This document shows, in pieces, positions 50,646-63,422 of a stretch of 64,000 nucleotides of DNA. Source of the stretch: Psettodes erumei. Lineage: Eukaryota > Chordata > Actinopteri > Pleuronectiformes > Psettodidae. The stretch's first letter is position 1. Every line of letters begins with the position of its first letter. The notes under the pieces are model-generated. The model saw only the letters and a list, made by a program, of their open reading frames with translations, ran no database searches and was not told where the DNA came from. The stretch spans positions 3,544,001-3,608,000 of the forward strand of contig JAFBJZ010000831.1 in NCBI GenBank assembly GCA_016785225.1, given 5' to 3'. The position numbers and the translations under genes are program-made.

Positions 50646-53600
50646 AGCAGCACTGTATAGACTACTGTATGTCTCTGGATCTGAGTATTCCTGCCAGATA
50701 CTTTTCAAGTGTTGAGTATGTGGTTTAGGTCATGTGCCAGTGCTCATGGTATTCTTACTCTTGCAGCACACAGTTAATATGAGTCATTCGCCATTACAAC
50801 ACAGCAATAAGCCACCAATACACTGCTTCATTTGTTAAGTGGATAAATTGGTATTTAAGATTATGTGATTTTGTTTCATTTATGAGCTTGCTGTGATGTT
50901 AGGAATTCCATCCAATTTCCTCCTGGCTAATATGAAATCCAGATTGGAGTGGTGAATGGGGGCCAAGTGAGCACTCACTGTAAATATATTTTTCTGCCAT
51001 AATAATGAAGCCTCTTTTATTTCTCCCGCTAAAATGGTTTCGATGAGCTGTTTTAAGTACAATAAAACTGAGGAGCCCAGCATATGAAAGTTATATTATA
51101 TGTCTAAGCTCTCTGGAGGACTGTCAGGGTTAGGGATTTGATTGACATGCTGTACTGCCTGGGCTGCCTGTGCTGAAAATGCATTGCACTGTAGTCCTGT
51201 ATGAGGACTTTGATGTCTTAACCAATTTGTTGTCATATATATTTGTTATATATTTGCTATATATTTAATCAGCAGACAGTGATGCAGTATGTATTTATTG
51301 CTTATAGTATGATGTTTTTTCAGCCATATTTTCTGAAATTAATGGATTTAATATAAAGACTTTAAAGCTCTGTAAAAATAAGGATTTCTTTCTGATCAGC
51401 GGACAGTTATATTGTTCCATGATCAAATATGTAATAACGCAGTCTTCATATTTCAAGTGCAAGTTAGTTGATTCCCCAGTGCATTTACTCCTTGTAGCGT
51501 AAAGGACATGGAAAGTAAAATCTGACATGATGTCATGCAGGTTGAAAATATATTTATGTAGGGTATCAATATGACAACTTTGCAGTTCGGCCTCTGATTT
51601 AGGTCCAGTATTCTTACTGACAGGCTATAAGCAGCAGTGCAAAGTAACTAACACTATGCAGCAAGTTAGCATAAGCAAGTCAATGCTTGTAGAAATGGAG
51701 ATGGGTTGAAATCCCACTTCAGCAGCCTAGCACATCTGAAGGTCACGGAACATTCTGCAAAAACCTGCGAGACAATTGGTTGCATTTTACAGTGCTAGTG
51801 TCAGTCATGGCAACATTGGCCTCAGGGTTTTATTTAGCACTTGTCAGTCAGTGGGAAAAGCCGGCTCAAATCTCCTCGAGGTACACAACAGGCTAGTCAG
51901 ATTGGGTCTCTGTGGTAGAAACTGGCCAGGATTCCTGCTGCCCTTCTGTACTATGAATGTGGGCTAGCGGATGAGTGGATCTACAGTGGCCACTACAGGC
52001 TGTGGAGGAGGAAGCAGGCAAGGCCAGAAAAGAGAGAGGAGAGAGGCTGAACAAATAGGCTGTGACCCCAGTAAGCATACCTGCAATATACATGAATTGT
52101 TGGAGCTGGTGTTGTTGGTGCAAGTGCTGGAATTATTGCACAAAAGCAAAACTTTTGAGGCTCAGTAAGAAAGAGTGATTACAGGCACATATGTTGATGC
52201 ACTTACACAGATCTTGCGCATATTCAAAGGCACTCCAAAGTCTCTAAACCTGCTTTTCCTCGCTTCTCTCGACATACATGGAAGCCATTAGTGCATACGC
52301 CATTGACTACTGAGGATTGGGGGCCATTTTATTCTCCCTGTGTTAATCAGGATGTCAGCTGGGAGTGTCACGTGTAATTTATCCACAAAACCACAGCAAC
52401 TCCACAGAGGCAGTGAGCACAATCATAATGACATAATATTGGACTGGGGGAGAGTTTCAGGGGTGACGGATGATGTAGATTTTCCTCCCCTGTGCCTCCC
52501 CCTCTTTTGCTTGAGATGGTTGCTTTACATCATAGGCCCTTTTGGCTGAGATCAAGGTGATTTTTTTTCTCGAGTTTATTTACCCAAGGACGATTTTCTT
52601 ATACTGTTGCTCTACAACCAAAGTCTTACTGCTGAAAATTGAGCATTTAAACGACTTTCTCAAGGGAATGTGTCAGATGTCTGGCAGGGAGATCGCTCTC
52701 ATCCCACCAGATTAACATTTAGAATCATCAACATATAACTAAAGGTTTTCTTTGCCTCTGACCGCTCGATGTTCAATGTGTCAGTGTGTGTTTTAGAGAG
52801 TCTTTAGTCTGTGGTCTGCAGCATCACGTGTGAGTGTCTCTCCACGCACATCGTCAGTACAGATACTTGTTTTATGTACCTGCCAGGCGAAGCGATATTC
52901 CAGATAACACTGAGCTGCGCCCACTCAACTTTTCTTTTCCAACGCTCATATATTTCTTCAGCTTTTGGCCTCCGCTGTCTCCAAGGCAATTTAGTCAGAG
53001 AAAAAAATGCAGAATCAGCAAAACTGTTCCACTTGGACGTAAGGTTGGAAGTGTTGAAAGGCCTTGCCTGCAACTCTCTGACTATCAAAATACTGTAAAT
53101 CCCTTCCCTCGCCTCACCTCCACTTCATCACTTTCTTACTGTTCATCAGCCCTGAGCTGAATTTATGCTGGCTTTGTGTCGTGATGAAAATAAATACACT
53201 GGCCTGAGCTGTCTTTTTGTTTTTCATCCCAGCACAGAAAAAAATGAATATATGTCAGTACCTGCATTTTCATTTCCTGATTCAATGGCAATTTTCTACA
53301 TCTGTTCTACTGATTTCTACTGTAAAAGTAGCAAAGCTAGAGTGACCAAATCAGACTACACAAATCCTCCTACCTAACGAAAAGGAGTACTGCACATCTG
53401 TTTTAATTATCAAAAGAAAATATTTTGGAATAGAGATGAGTTTTAAATATATATATTTATCCTTCCATGTGGTGTATACTAATACATCGTCGACTGTCCC
53501 TTCTGCACATACTCTCCCAGGCTTTTGTGAGTCACCAACTTACATATACACACAAACAGCACTGCACACAGAGTGCAGCGAGTGCACAGCTCGGACATGA

Positions 53601-54399
53601 ATCTCCCTCCACGGGCTGGAGGAGTTGGGTTACTCATGAGCCCATAAACATGTGCTGGCAGCAGTCCAAGACACTGCACTGTAATTACAAACATTAGAAA
53701 CAATATATAAAAGACCCCTCCCCCGGCGAGGCTCTGTCCCGCGCTGCAATTAGCGTCCTTGTACAGAATTATCACCCTTCAGCAGCCGCTGCCGCCTCGC
53801 TGAGTGGATGCCTTTAATTGGCAGGGCACTCCTTGGTCTGCTAGAGGACAATGCTCACGTCTCTCTTTCACCCTCTATTTTTCTGCAATCTGAGATTTGA
53901 CTAATGATGACTAACTACCTCTGTTGTCCTTTGTTCAGTTCCCTTTCCACACGATGGTCCCTACTAGCACACACCTACGTATGCACAGGACAATTGCCTC
54001 GTACATGAACGTTGCGCAGGTTGTACATGCCGTGTGTGTGTGTGTGTATGAACGTGAACATACTGTGCTGCATGTGCAGAAAATCACTTATTATGCTCAC
54101 AAGTACACGCATATGCGCCGCTTCACCCACGCACATGACACTGCAGGCTTTCAGTAGTACGGCGTGCCAAAATGTGTGCACGTATGCAGCGAGTGGGTGC
54201 TACTTGGGCAAGGCCAAGACCACGGCGGAGCTTGTGTGTTGGTGTTGGGTGAGCGTGCGGCAGTGAGAGTTGGCCAGTGTACAGGCCGGCAGAGAGGGTG
54301 CGGTGTGTTACATGTTCCACTAATGAGTTTCCTTGGCCAGGCAAGACCGTGGGGCGAGCTTATTAGTAAACAGGCTACAGAGAGGAGACCCTGCAGCCC

Positions 54400-54400
<1 letters not shown>
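47339..54400 (+). other. putative intron, no gene recognised
   Basis: AT-rich sequence without recognised exons. Contains CA/GT repeats (48932-48958, 49946-49965, 50615-50643), an RY-alternating (CATG)n patch at about 49976-49990 and an AT-rich poorly complex stretch at 49130-49460. Confidence 0.45.
50615..50643. repeat. (TG)14 microsatellite
   Basis: Perfect TG run preceded by a TGTGAGTGTATA stretch. Confidence 0.95.

Positions 54401-54430
<30 letters not shown>
54401..54430. repeat. (CTG)10 trinucleotide repeat
   Basis: Ten uninterrupted CTG units about 150 bp upstream of the candidate exon at 54579. In the plus-strand transcript these would be intronic CUG repeats, which fold into hairpins and can bind MBNL-type splicing factors. 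The leucine run seen in one reading frame is a consequence of the repeat. Confidence 0.97.
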
Positions 54431-54431
<1 letters not shown>

Positions 54432-54532
54432 CTCTCCAACCGATCACTCTCTGTGTTTCAGCTTCTCTCTGTTCTTTTCTCTGCCTCTCTTTTTCTATCG
54501 CTGTAAATTATATCTCCCTTCGATTCTACAAT

Positions 54533-54536
<4 letters not shown>

Positions 54537-54568
<32 letters not shown>
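54537..54568. repeat. (TC)n tract forming the polypyrimidine tract of the next acceptor
   Basis: About sixteen TC units ending a few bases before the CCCACTTACAG acceptor at 54568-54578. It serves as an unusually long polypyrimidine tract and may vary in length. Confidence 0.95.
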
Positions 54569-54570
<2 letters not shown>

Positions 54571-54578
54571 ACTTACAG

Positions 54579-54672
54579 GCAGTAAGATGGGTTCTGACTT
54601 CAGCCAAGGCACAAACAGTTTTTGCCAAGAAGTGAAATCCCGGATAGACAGACTGGCGATCGCGGCAGCATT
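54579..54672 (+). ncRNA. candidate host-transcript exon (94 nt) with a short open frame
   Basis: This has the best splice signals in the window: a (TC)n tract plus ACTTACAG acceptor (AG at 54577-54578) and a perfect GTAAGT donor at 54673. From the ATG at 54590 a frame stays open to the donor: MGSDFSQGTNSF followed by CQEVKSRIDRLAIAAA, with no low complexity. It is preceded in frame by only SK. The sequence looks more protein-like than the repeat-derived frames around it, but I recognise no family. It could be a non-coding exon, a small peptide encoded by the let-7 host RNA, or an exon of an unrecognised gene. Confidence 0.5.
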
Positions 54673-57600
54673 GTAAGTACCATAATGTATTGTAAATTTA
54701 ATATGTTGTTATTTAATGATGCATTGTAATGCCATTGCGTTGTCTTGCATTTCATTTAATGAGATGGATACTGTAATTAGATGTTGCATAAGTTTCATTT
54801 GTTATATGCAAGGCATGTAACTGCTGTCTACATCCATTCTCTTTCTCTTTCTGAGACTTATTATAATGGGAGCCTGCATTAGATTAAAACATAATGGCTG
54901 GATATTGTGCCTTTACCCCATTTGAAAGGCCAAGTGGTCCCAATGGCTTGTTAGTGCAGCAGATTAAAAAGCAAAACAAAAACAAGCATAAGCTTCACTG
55001 CATGTGCACAGAAAACACACGGGGTGTAATCTTAATCGTCCTCTAGGCATTGGAAGTCTTGACTCTCTCTCTGTTCCGGGGCCTGGAACTGTTAGAAAAT
55101 GGCTTCCACTCTCTGCCTTCCAGCTCTCAGCTCCCCACCGCCATTTTGTGTATTGCTGCCAAAGTAGTCAGGTAGCAGTATGAGAAGGACAGAGTAAAGT
55201 GGGAGAGAAAAGGTGGGTGCAACTGTATGCCGGGTTAAGGAGAAAATTAAAAGAAAAAACAGAAAGGGGTTGTAAGAATTGGAGAAAAGAGGTGCTCCCT
55301 TGTACACTGATAGAATATTAACATGTCTTTTTATCATGGTGAGGTTTTTAATTGTTGCCGACTGACTGCATACAAATAATCAGACGCCCCTCTGGACCCT
55401 TCCCAGCTCTGTAGCTTCTTGGGTGGACGTCATAAACGGTTCTTTTCTAGCACGGGCAAACGTGCTGGCAGGGCCCACAGCTGCATGACCCTCTTGCCCC
55501 CTCCACCCTCCATAAGTCCTTCCTCTTTCCTCCACCCCACCCAGATTCCCCAGTCCACTGGCCCCCACAGAAACACAACCTGTCTGCTAACACGTAGTAC
55601 TTGTAGAGCCAAAGTGCTTGGGGTAGAGTTTTAACCTCCGGTTGTTGTACCTGTCTCCACCCTAACAACAGCACACTGTTCGCTGCAGCTTCAAACCCAT
55701 ACTGCGCCTGCATCACATGCACTTAGTAACCCTGGGCCCCACCCTGCAACCTCCAGCAGCAGTAAGTAGCTCTGGTATTCTGAATGCGCCAGGCATATGA
55801 TTACATGCGCAGATGTTATTAAAATCCTCCTCTCATCTGACTCTAAGAGCACTGATACTATATCGGGCTTGCAGTAGGTGTCTGCTGCTGCTTTTCTCTT
55901 GATCAACCCGTTGCTAAACTTACCTGACAAAGTCACACAAAACCATCCAGCGTTTAAAAATACATTGCGGCGAGCGATAAGTGGAAGATTAGTGGAAGGA
56001 GAACTGATGTTTCAGGGGTTGTTTTTCATCATTTGTGGTTTGTGTCATTTGACCTCCAGTTCCACGAAAATGAAATCATTTACTTACATAATATATCAGA
56101 AGTACCCGAGTTCACTAGGAATATTTCGGTTTAACAAATATGAATCTGCTGCACAATGGTTTCCCCACCCCTGATTTCCCGCCACATTCACAGAATTAGC
56201 CTCCATATATTGACGTTGAAGAGTTGTTAATTTTCTCACTTTTAAAGTGACTTTACCTACTTACTGTCACTCATCATGGTCATGGTAGCACCACAATTAT
56301 TGGCCTAACAGAAAGACAGATTGTTTCTTTTTTTGCAATTTGGGGGTAAACTGACCAGCAAGCCAACTTCCTAAAACATTTGCTACTTTCTTTTTAGGAG
56401 GTGTAGAATACATCAACATATTTGTATATTACAAATATATATATATATATACAAATGAATTTTATTGTTAATGGGGCAAAACATATTGACAGGGAAAGAA
56501 CAGTACAAGTGTATATGTGGTATCTGTTTATGGCCTAAATGATGCTGTAAAAACTCCCTTGCTGTATCAGTGTGTATCTTTGCTGGCATGTAACTGATTT
56601 AGACTCTAGGTGCAAAATATAGCAGAGGTCCCTCCAGCAGTTAAACCTGGCCTATTTAGGCCTGTCACAGACAAGCTCTCATTGAGAGAGACAGACAGTC
56701 GATGGCTTTGCTTACAGTTCAGAATGCACTCTGTCCCCTTTGGCTCCCCACTTCTTAATCTGTCCGTGTGTTTGCATATGGGACAGAGTGGCCTCCATAT
56801 TGTGTTTGTGGAATGAATTATGAATACTATTGCATGACCGTGGCCTGTTTCTAGGGCATATCTTTACCAACATCTACCCAGAGACCAAAGCATGAATACA
56901 TTTACCCAGCGTAGACCTTTTGGAAATGATACTGTGAAGATGCCTGCCCGCGTTTGTTTATGGTTATATAGAGCAGATGGCCGAGCAACATGGTCATATA
57001 TCACATACTGGCTGCCTCACTGGCACTGGCACACACACAAGTGATTATAGGCAGAAATATAGGACCAAGTGTGATTCAAATCCACCGAAACGTATTCATT
57101 ATTCTATCACTCATTGAGGGAAAAATCTTACATGTCTTTATCAGAGTCCTTTACTGTATGTTCAGGTCATCCTGGTGCCAATCCTGGAATATAGGCACTG
57201 GTGCTGATAACTGCTGCCAAACCAAGCTTTCCAATACTAACTGTGGTTAACTGTGCTGTATTTACAGCCTTAGCTTTCAGCTGTAACTGCTAACCACTGT
57301 TGTGAGTCTGACTGCAGCAGCTGTAGCCTGGGGGTAACAGGCTCTTCAAGGTTACAAACTGTACAGATCCCTGTCTGTCTGCCGACTCTGGCCCTCTGTC
57401 TGTCAGCTGAAGTTCATATTCAGGGAGAAAGGTATTTGTCCCACCCTCTAAATATAGCTGGCGACAGATGCAGCTCGATGGGGCACTGCCCAAGCAGAAA
57501 AGGGCCCTGCAGGCAGGCCAGAGCAGAGCTGGGCACGCAGCTCGTGTCAGAACTATAGACTTCCCCTAATAGATAAGTACCCTACAGGTCAGCAGCAGCC

Positions 57601-60600
57601 ACATGGCAGTGCACGTTTCAGATTAAGCCTGTGAATATTTACAGGAGAAAAATATAGATGATATTTGATATGGCTCTGTGAGACATATATAGGAAAAATA
57701 TCACAAGTCACTCTGTCGAAAAAGGAGGAACATCATCTTCTAATGGACTTAATGGACACTATAAAATTTGTACTCAAGCTCTTTTGATGCATGACCACAA
57801 TTTAGATTTTAGTGCGTATGTGTCCTTGAATTTCACAACCTTATACAAGGCAATCACTCTCATGACCCTAAAGTAGAAGCAATGGGCCGTATGCTGGTTC
57901 CAGTGAATAAATTTCCAGACGCAGATCTGTTTTTGAAATGCCATTCATCAAACGTTCAAATATGCCTATATGAAAGGCAAAATCAAGGTAGAGGCAATTA
58001 TGCTTTTATAGCATTTACCAAAGAAACAACTAATGTGTAACTGTCCTTGATTTAATCATCATTTTAAACATTTAGCAATTAAATGAGTCTAAAGCATCTT
58101 TTCTGTATTCTTTGTTTTTTTAGCACAGTATACATAGGCTTGAGAACATGAGCGATCATGAGTAAAATGATGCAACCTGTTTTAAGGCATTATGCCTTAG
58201 GTGTCCAAATAATTATTGCAATTGTAATAGACGCCTGCGAACCCTTCATAAACAAGTAATTTCCATGTGGACCTTTCTACAGGCCTGCACCCTGCTGTGC
58301 ATCCTGCAGCCTCACCGTGTCTGAATGCACACACGTGCATGCAAGCGTGTGTATGTTTCTCTATGTACATGTGACTGTATACTGTGTGTGAGAGATGAGA
58401 AGCAGCTGGCAAGGTTGGGTTGAGTGGTCTGGGCGACCCCTGCTGCGTGCCCTGTCATTACAATGATTGGGGTCGTTTTTTACCTCTAAGGATGGGGCCG
58501 GGGGGCCGCACTGGGATCAGCTAACTCTGCCTAATCCAGCCCTCTTCACCTGGCATGTTTATGGCTCTGGTGGGGGTTTGGGGTAGGGTGGAGTGGGTCA
58601 CTGGGTCCGGTTCATCTCACAGCCTGACAGGCAGACACACATATTATGCGTGTAGGCGTGAGTGCATGCACACTCCATCACGCATGTATACACATGTTGA
58701 TCTGCATGCACAAACGCCACATGTACGCATGTGCGTCTATTTCACATGCACTGATAAGTAGATATAGCTTCACATACACACATAGGCAAATACATTCAAA
58801 CACCTCATATGCGCCCATAGATTCCCTCTTCTTTCACTCTCCTAAGACACACTCACACAAGGTTTACAAGCTCAATATCTGCCTCATGCAGAGGTGACGG
58901 GGAGGTCAGCCTGTCTGACTTTGAGCAGAATCCCCCTGTGGCTTGCCCCAGCCATCCCCCCTGGCATGTGTAACAGGACCTGCCCATGCAGCCTCTCCTC
59001 TTTCCGCGCTCCTGTCCTCCCCCTCCTCCCACTGCCTCCCCCTGGCCCTGGTATAAATAGATGGGTCATGCCTGCTGTGCTACCCTGAGGGGGCGATGGG
59101 GGGGCACAGAAGCCATGCTTCCCTTTATAAATGGTCCACCGTGTCTATCTGGATTCCTCCTGTCTGCGCCCAGACACCACTTAACTTGTGGCAGGGCTCA
59201 CATGTAAATGTAGACGGACGGAGAAATACATACACACGCTGGTGCGCATGTACCTACACCTATACCACATCCTTGATTCAAGGAAAGCCACATATGTATA
59301 AACATGAGGACTAATGAGCACATGTACTCACCATACTTGCTAATTCAACCATAAGCTTATGGAGCCAACAGGCATCCAAAAAGGCCAGGCTAAGGAGAAG
59401 GGTAAATCTGAAAATCTGAGGGAGTTCCTTTTCCTCTGACTCCCCCAGTTAAGTGCTTAAATAAAGATCAAGCATGAGCTACAGTGCTCAGACACTGAAA
59501 ATCACTTCGATTTTTTCCCAATAGTACTGTGAATAAGAAAGCTGCTTTTTGGTGCAAATACCTTACTTTCAGGAATATAAATGGGGTATCTATAAAACCC
59601 CCAAAACAAGAAAGTACAAGTGGCTCAACAATCTAAATTATGTTATAAATCTCATTTCTGATTATAGAATAGATAAACAAGACCATGAATCTACTGTAAG
59701 TAGGAATTTGATGCCAGCTTTCTGCACTTGAATTTTGCTACTGACACATTTCTGTCTACCTGAAAGCTATTGGGTTTGATACAGAGTCTTATTTGTGACT
59801 CCTGCACTTGTCTACAAGGTCGCTGGATGTGCATGCTGACTATGAATTGTAAATTGTGTAGCTATTTTCAACATTTGGGCTCAGACCCTCTCACAAAAGA
59901 GGGCGCCTGAGCCATCATCGTAAACTCCTAAAACACAAGACTCAACCTTGACTTGTGTGATCACATATGATTAAATTGGAATGTTTTTGATTTTTAAATA
60001 AGGTATTAGGAATGTCCAAATGCATATATTCTAAATGTCCAGCTTCTTTTTCCAAATTACTCGCTGCACTGCCTGACCACAGACCACCAGAACCTAAAGA
60101 TCAGGTTACAAGGTTACAGCACTTCACTCCATCTGACTATCACTGCAGTGAAACTCAGCTTCAGTATTGATTGATGGGCACTGTAGCACTTAGACTGAAT
60201 TGTGATTGAATTAAGGTGGCTTTTTAAGCACTGCATGCCTTTGCTTTGAGCACAGTGTGAAAATGTGATGAGGTAAATGAATATCATGTTTGGCCTCATT
60301 CCCTCCAAAAGGTATATTTGTGTGTGAATGTGCGCACATTTTAAAACTGTGTCCTTGTGCGTGTATGTATTTGTTTATACGCGTGCGTGTGCCTGTCCCA
60401 CAGTGTGGCTCTGTGTTTGTGTGACACTGTGAGACGATGAAGTGTAGTAAGCGGGACTTTGCACCTCAGCCCCTCTAAACAGCTAATGGAAGTGGAAGGC
60501 TAAAGGAGCGGATCAGTTGCAGATGCCGTGCTTTCAAGTGAAGGAGCGCTTGCTGAGTTTGCACACTTTTAAGGGGGCTGAATTTTCAGATGGACAAGCG

Positions 60601-61799
60601 CTCAGTAAAGGAGGTGTTTTTAGATCGTATTGCATAACTGTGTGGAGAGCCCTTAACAAGTGTGCGCAAGACTACATGCCTGCTTGTGTGTGTGCGTGTA
60701 TGCATTGCATATTAGTCCTCTGCAGTATGCGCGTGTGTGTGGGTGTGAGTGTGAATATTTCCCTGTCACTGGATGATAGCAACTGGCTTCACTTGAAAGC
60801 AATAGCTTTCCTGGACATGCTCTCTGTTGGTCAGGACCCCAGAGCTATCTACTATATTAGCTTGAAGTATGTCCAGTCAGCAGACTGAGAGGACAGTGTG
60901 CCTTGACCTTACCTTATGAAGTCTGGGCCCACACCGCTGAGCTTTTTGCAGGACTGTACAATGAGAATAGACTGTGACATGAATTCTGATATGCCCTGCA
61001 CAGAGCAGACAGTTTCCTATATGTAGTTACTGTTTAAGCACTTAAACTCAAAACATATTAGCTTAAACATTGCTTGATTTCTCTAATGTGTTGTTTTGTA
61101 GTTTGGGTTTCAGCTACTCGGTAATCTTCTAGCTCTTGTAAACATTATTTTTCTCAGTTCAATAGATTAAGCTTGAATGAAATTCTGTTCGAAGTAAATT
61201 TAGTCTTTGTACAGTATTCTCTCTATGCTGCTGTTAGCTCATTTCTTTCCGTCATTACCTTATGCATACTGTCCCTTTCCTTCTCTCAGCTTGTGCCTGT
61301 GCTCCTTGTGTGTGTCGGTGCATACTTAAAATCCACTCATCCAGTGCTATGGTGTAAGAAAGGCAGTGTTGAATAATGCAGAGAGCCGTAGACTCGCCAC
61401 CAAACAGACACAATGGGGCCCCTCAGCTCGAGACATTTTGCATTGTGCTGTGCTGTATTTGTGCCTTCACTGATAGAATAATTCCACTGTGGAGGTATGT
61501 GCTGGGAAAGGTGACCCCGGTTTGACTTTGTTTCAGCATCTCGTGACAGTTAAACATGCAGGACGGTGCGGTTTTCTCACAGAACACACTCAAGTATGAG
61601 CCCTACAGAATTTCACAGAAGCATGCTGTAAATACATGTAACCACATACTCAAATTCCAAGCAAACAATATGTTTTCACCCATGAATCAAAAACACGCTT
61701 GTACAGGCTGTCAGCCACTGGAGTATTTGCAATTGATCTCACAGAAGTCAAATGTAAAAGTCACAGAGCTGAAGTATTTCTCCATTTCCTTTGTTACAG
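54673..61799 (+). other. putative intron upstream of let-7
   Basis: No recognisable exon except weak splice-like pairs near 55675-55760. The GC-richer, more complex segments 58430-58600 (with CATTACAATGATTGGGGTC and an Otx-type CTAATCC) and 58890-59130 may be regulatory. GT/CA-rich low-complexity stretches lie at 58320-58390, 58640-58860 and 60310-60420. Confidence 0.4.
59052..59060 (+). promoter_or_regulatory. TATA-like box, possible let-7-proximal promoter
   Basis: TATAAATAG follows a C-rich stretch (CCCCCTGGCCCTGG) and precedes a G-rich one (GAGGGGGCGATGGGGGGGC). It is on the let-7 strand about 3.8 kb upstream of the let-7a hairpin. A second TATA-like TTTATAAATGG lies at about 59125. No first exon can be delimited. 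Confidence 0.25.
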
Positions 61800-61943
61800 A
61801 AGTAACAGATTTTCCCTCTCGGGGATTTTCACATGGAGGCTACCTGACATTCTGCTGAAACCGTGATGGAGGGAGAAGGCGATAGGCCAGTGTGCCCCCC
61901 CACCCCACACACACAACTGCCTTCGCTGCGTGTTACTGAGCAG
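61800..61943 (+). ncRNA. candidate host-transcript exon (144 nt) just upstream of let-7
   Basis: Acceptor TATTTCTCCATTTCCTTTGT followed by TACAG ends at 61799 and donor GAGCAG then GTGAGA starts at 61944; both are good. The body contains stops in the main frames. It would be the nearest upstream exon to let-7a, about 0.9 kb away, leaving the hairpins in the following intron or in the terminal exon. Confidence 0.35.
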
Positions 61944-62833
61944 GTGAGAAACATTAACGGAGGCAGAAGCAGCTGCGGCCCTCTGCTCCACACATGTGGG
62001 CCAGGATATGAGCTAGCTCGAGCTCGCCCACTCGCAACAGTGGTCACTGATGTTAACACTCTCCTTTCTGTGGCACAGAAAACAGCACTGAGAAAAAATG
62101 GAAACGTAGTGGAATCAAGATTGCTCTACAAAACCCCCCACAAAACAAAATTATTTTCTGATTAGCAGTCAATTGTCTGCAGTGCTCAGCAGTGTTTCTT
62201 CTGGCTGGTGAGCCAACCATTTATTACTCACAACCTCACTTCACATATGAAATGTACATCTTGTATGAGGTGAAAGCAGTTCAACCAAAGAGAGATTTTA
62301 GGCAGGTAAAACCTTCAAGTATTTAACAAGTTTAAAAAAAATCTGAGATAACTAAAAAATAACTAAATACATTTAAAAGAAGATGTACTGTAACAACCTA
62401 TCTTTCAGAATTGATCATAACACCAACCAAACAATGATTGTTTTGTTGTTTTTTTAAATGGCTCATTGCATTCTAATAGTTTTGAGTAGAATCCTCACCA
62501 TGGATGTCACAGTACACTTCAAGTTATACACTTGTAGCATTTGAATATGGAAATATCTTGGCTATACAATTTGTTTGGGATGTACACGCCCGGTCGGATC
62601 ATTTGAATTCCCCCTCAGCTCGAGCCATGAACCGGATGACCCAGTCGTCACATCGTGTTCTTGAACACACAGCCTCCAGTCAACAGCAGTGAGATGTCCC
62701 AGAGGAGAGTGGCATGTGTATTTGTGTTTCTGTGAATCATAACTGCTGTTTTGTATTCAGTGAGGTGTGTCAAAGTGGATTACCTGCATGAACAGGGACC
62801 TGAAAGGATTTTGTTTTTAAAGACTGTCCTTTG

Positions 62834-62909
62834 GGGTGAGGTAGTAGGTTGTATAGTTTTAGGGTCATACCCTTCCTGTCAGATAACTATACAACTTACT
62901 GTCTTTCCT
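62834..62909 (+). ncRNA. let-7a: let-7a precursor microRNA
   Basis: The 5p arm (62837-62858) is a perfect 22-nt let-7a: TGAGGTAGTAGGTTGTATAG plus TT. The 3p arm at 62887-62908 begins CTATACAACTTACTG and folds back on it. The mature product pairs with target mRNAs through the GAGGTAG seed and drives differentiation and developmental timing, repressing lin-41/trim71, lin28 and ras-type targets in animals. The loop (62859-62886) has neither the GGAG nor the UGAU LIN28 motif. A Drosha-assisting CNNC (CTTC) lies 18 nt after the 3p arm, at 62926-62929. The 3p arm differs from the human let-7a-3 passenger strand by two bases. By position next to let-7b it corresponds to human let-7a-3. Confidence 0.98.
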
Positions 62910-63326
62910 GAAGTGGCTGTAATCTCTTCAGATGCCATTGTTGGAGCTTTTGGATCTGGACCTCCTCTGGAATGTGCATGTTTACCCATTGACTGCTAAG
63001 AACAGAACTCAGTTGCAGCATTTGTGGTAGGTCACTCAGGGTAGTGGTTACTTTCGGAAGGCTTCCATCTTATCATCCTCATGCTTGCACTTGAAGAATA
63101 GCAATACTGTTGTAATGTGTTATTGATCCTATTTGTGCCAAACAAAACAACAACAAGCAACAAATATTTCATCAAAACTTGTGTAAACTTTTACGCAAAC
63201 CTTTTCACATTAAATTTTTTGTCTTTTTGTCTCAACTTATGAAGTCAGTCATTGTACAATGCTTTTGATGTGAAGTGCTTTTGTTCTCAAAATGTATGAG
63301 GTTATTTTCATCTACTAAATCATCTA

Positions 63327-63332
63327 ATAAAA
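63327..63332 (+). terminator. AATAAA polyadenylation-type hexamer between let-7a and let-7b
   Basis: A canonical AATAAA followed by GT-rich sequence (ATGTGGTGTTTATATG) lies between the two hairpins on their own strand. In AT-rich DNA such hexamers are common, and pairing of the two hairpins in one transcript argues against efficient use. Confidence 0.2.
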
Positions 63333-63422
63333 TGTGGTGTTTATATGTCACTCTGTCGTAACATCGTCCAGCAGGAGTTACATCCAAGCTTCCCATCCTG
63401 TAGGACCCTTCTGATGTTCGTA

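Noticed and set aside
54164..54676. 170-codon plus-strand open frame, the longest in the window
   Set aside because: It runs through the CTG and TC repeats and across a strong splice acceptor; leucine and serine runs are repeat-derived. Only the last ~30 codons, inside the candidate exon, look protein-like.
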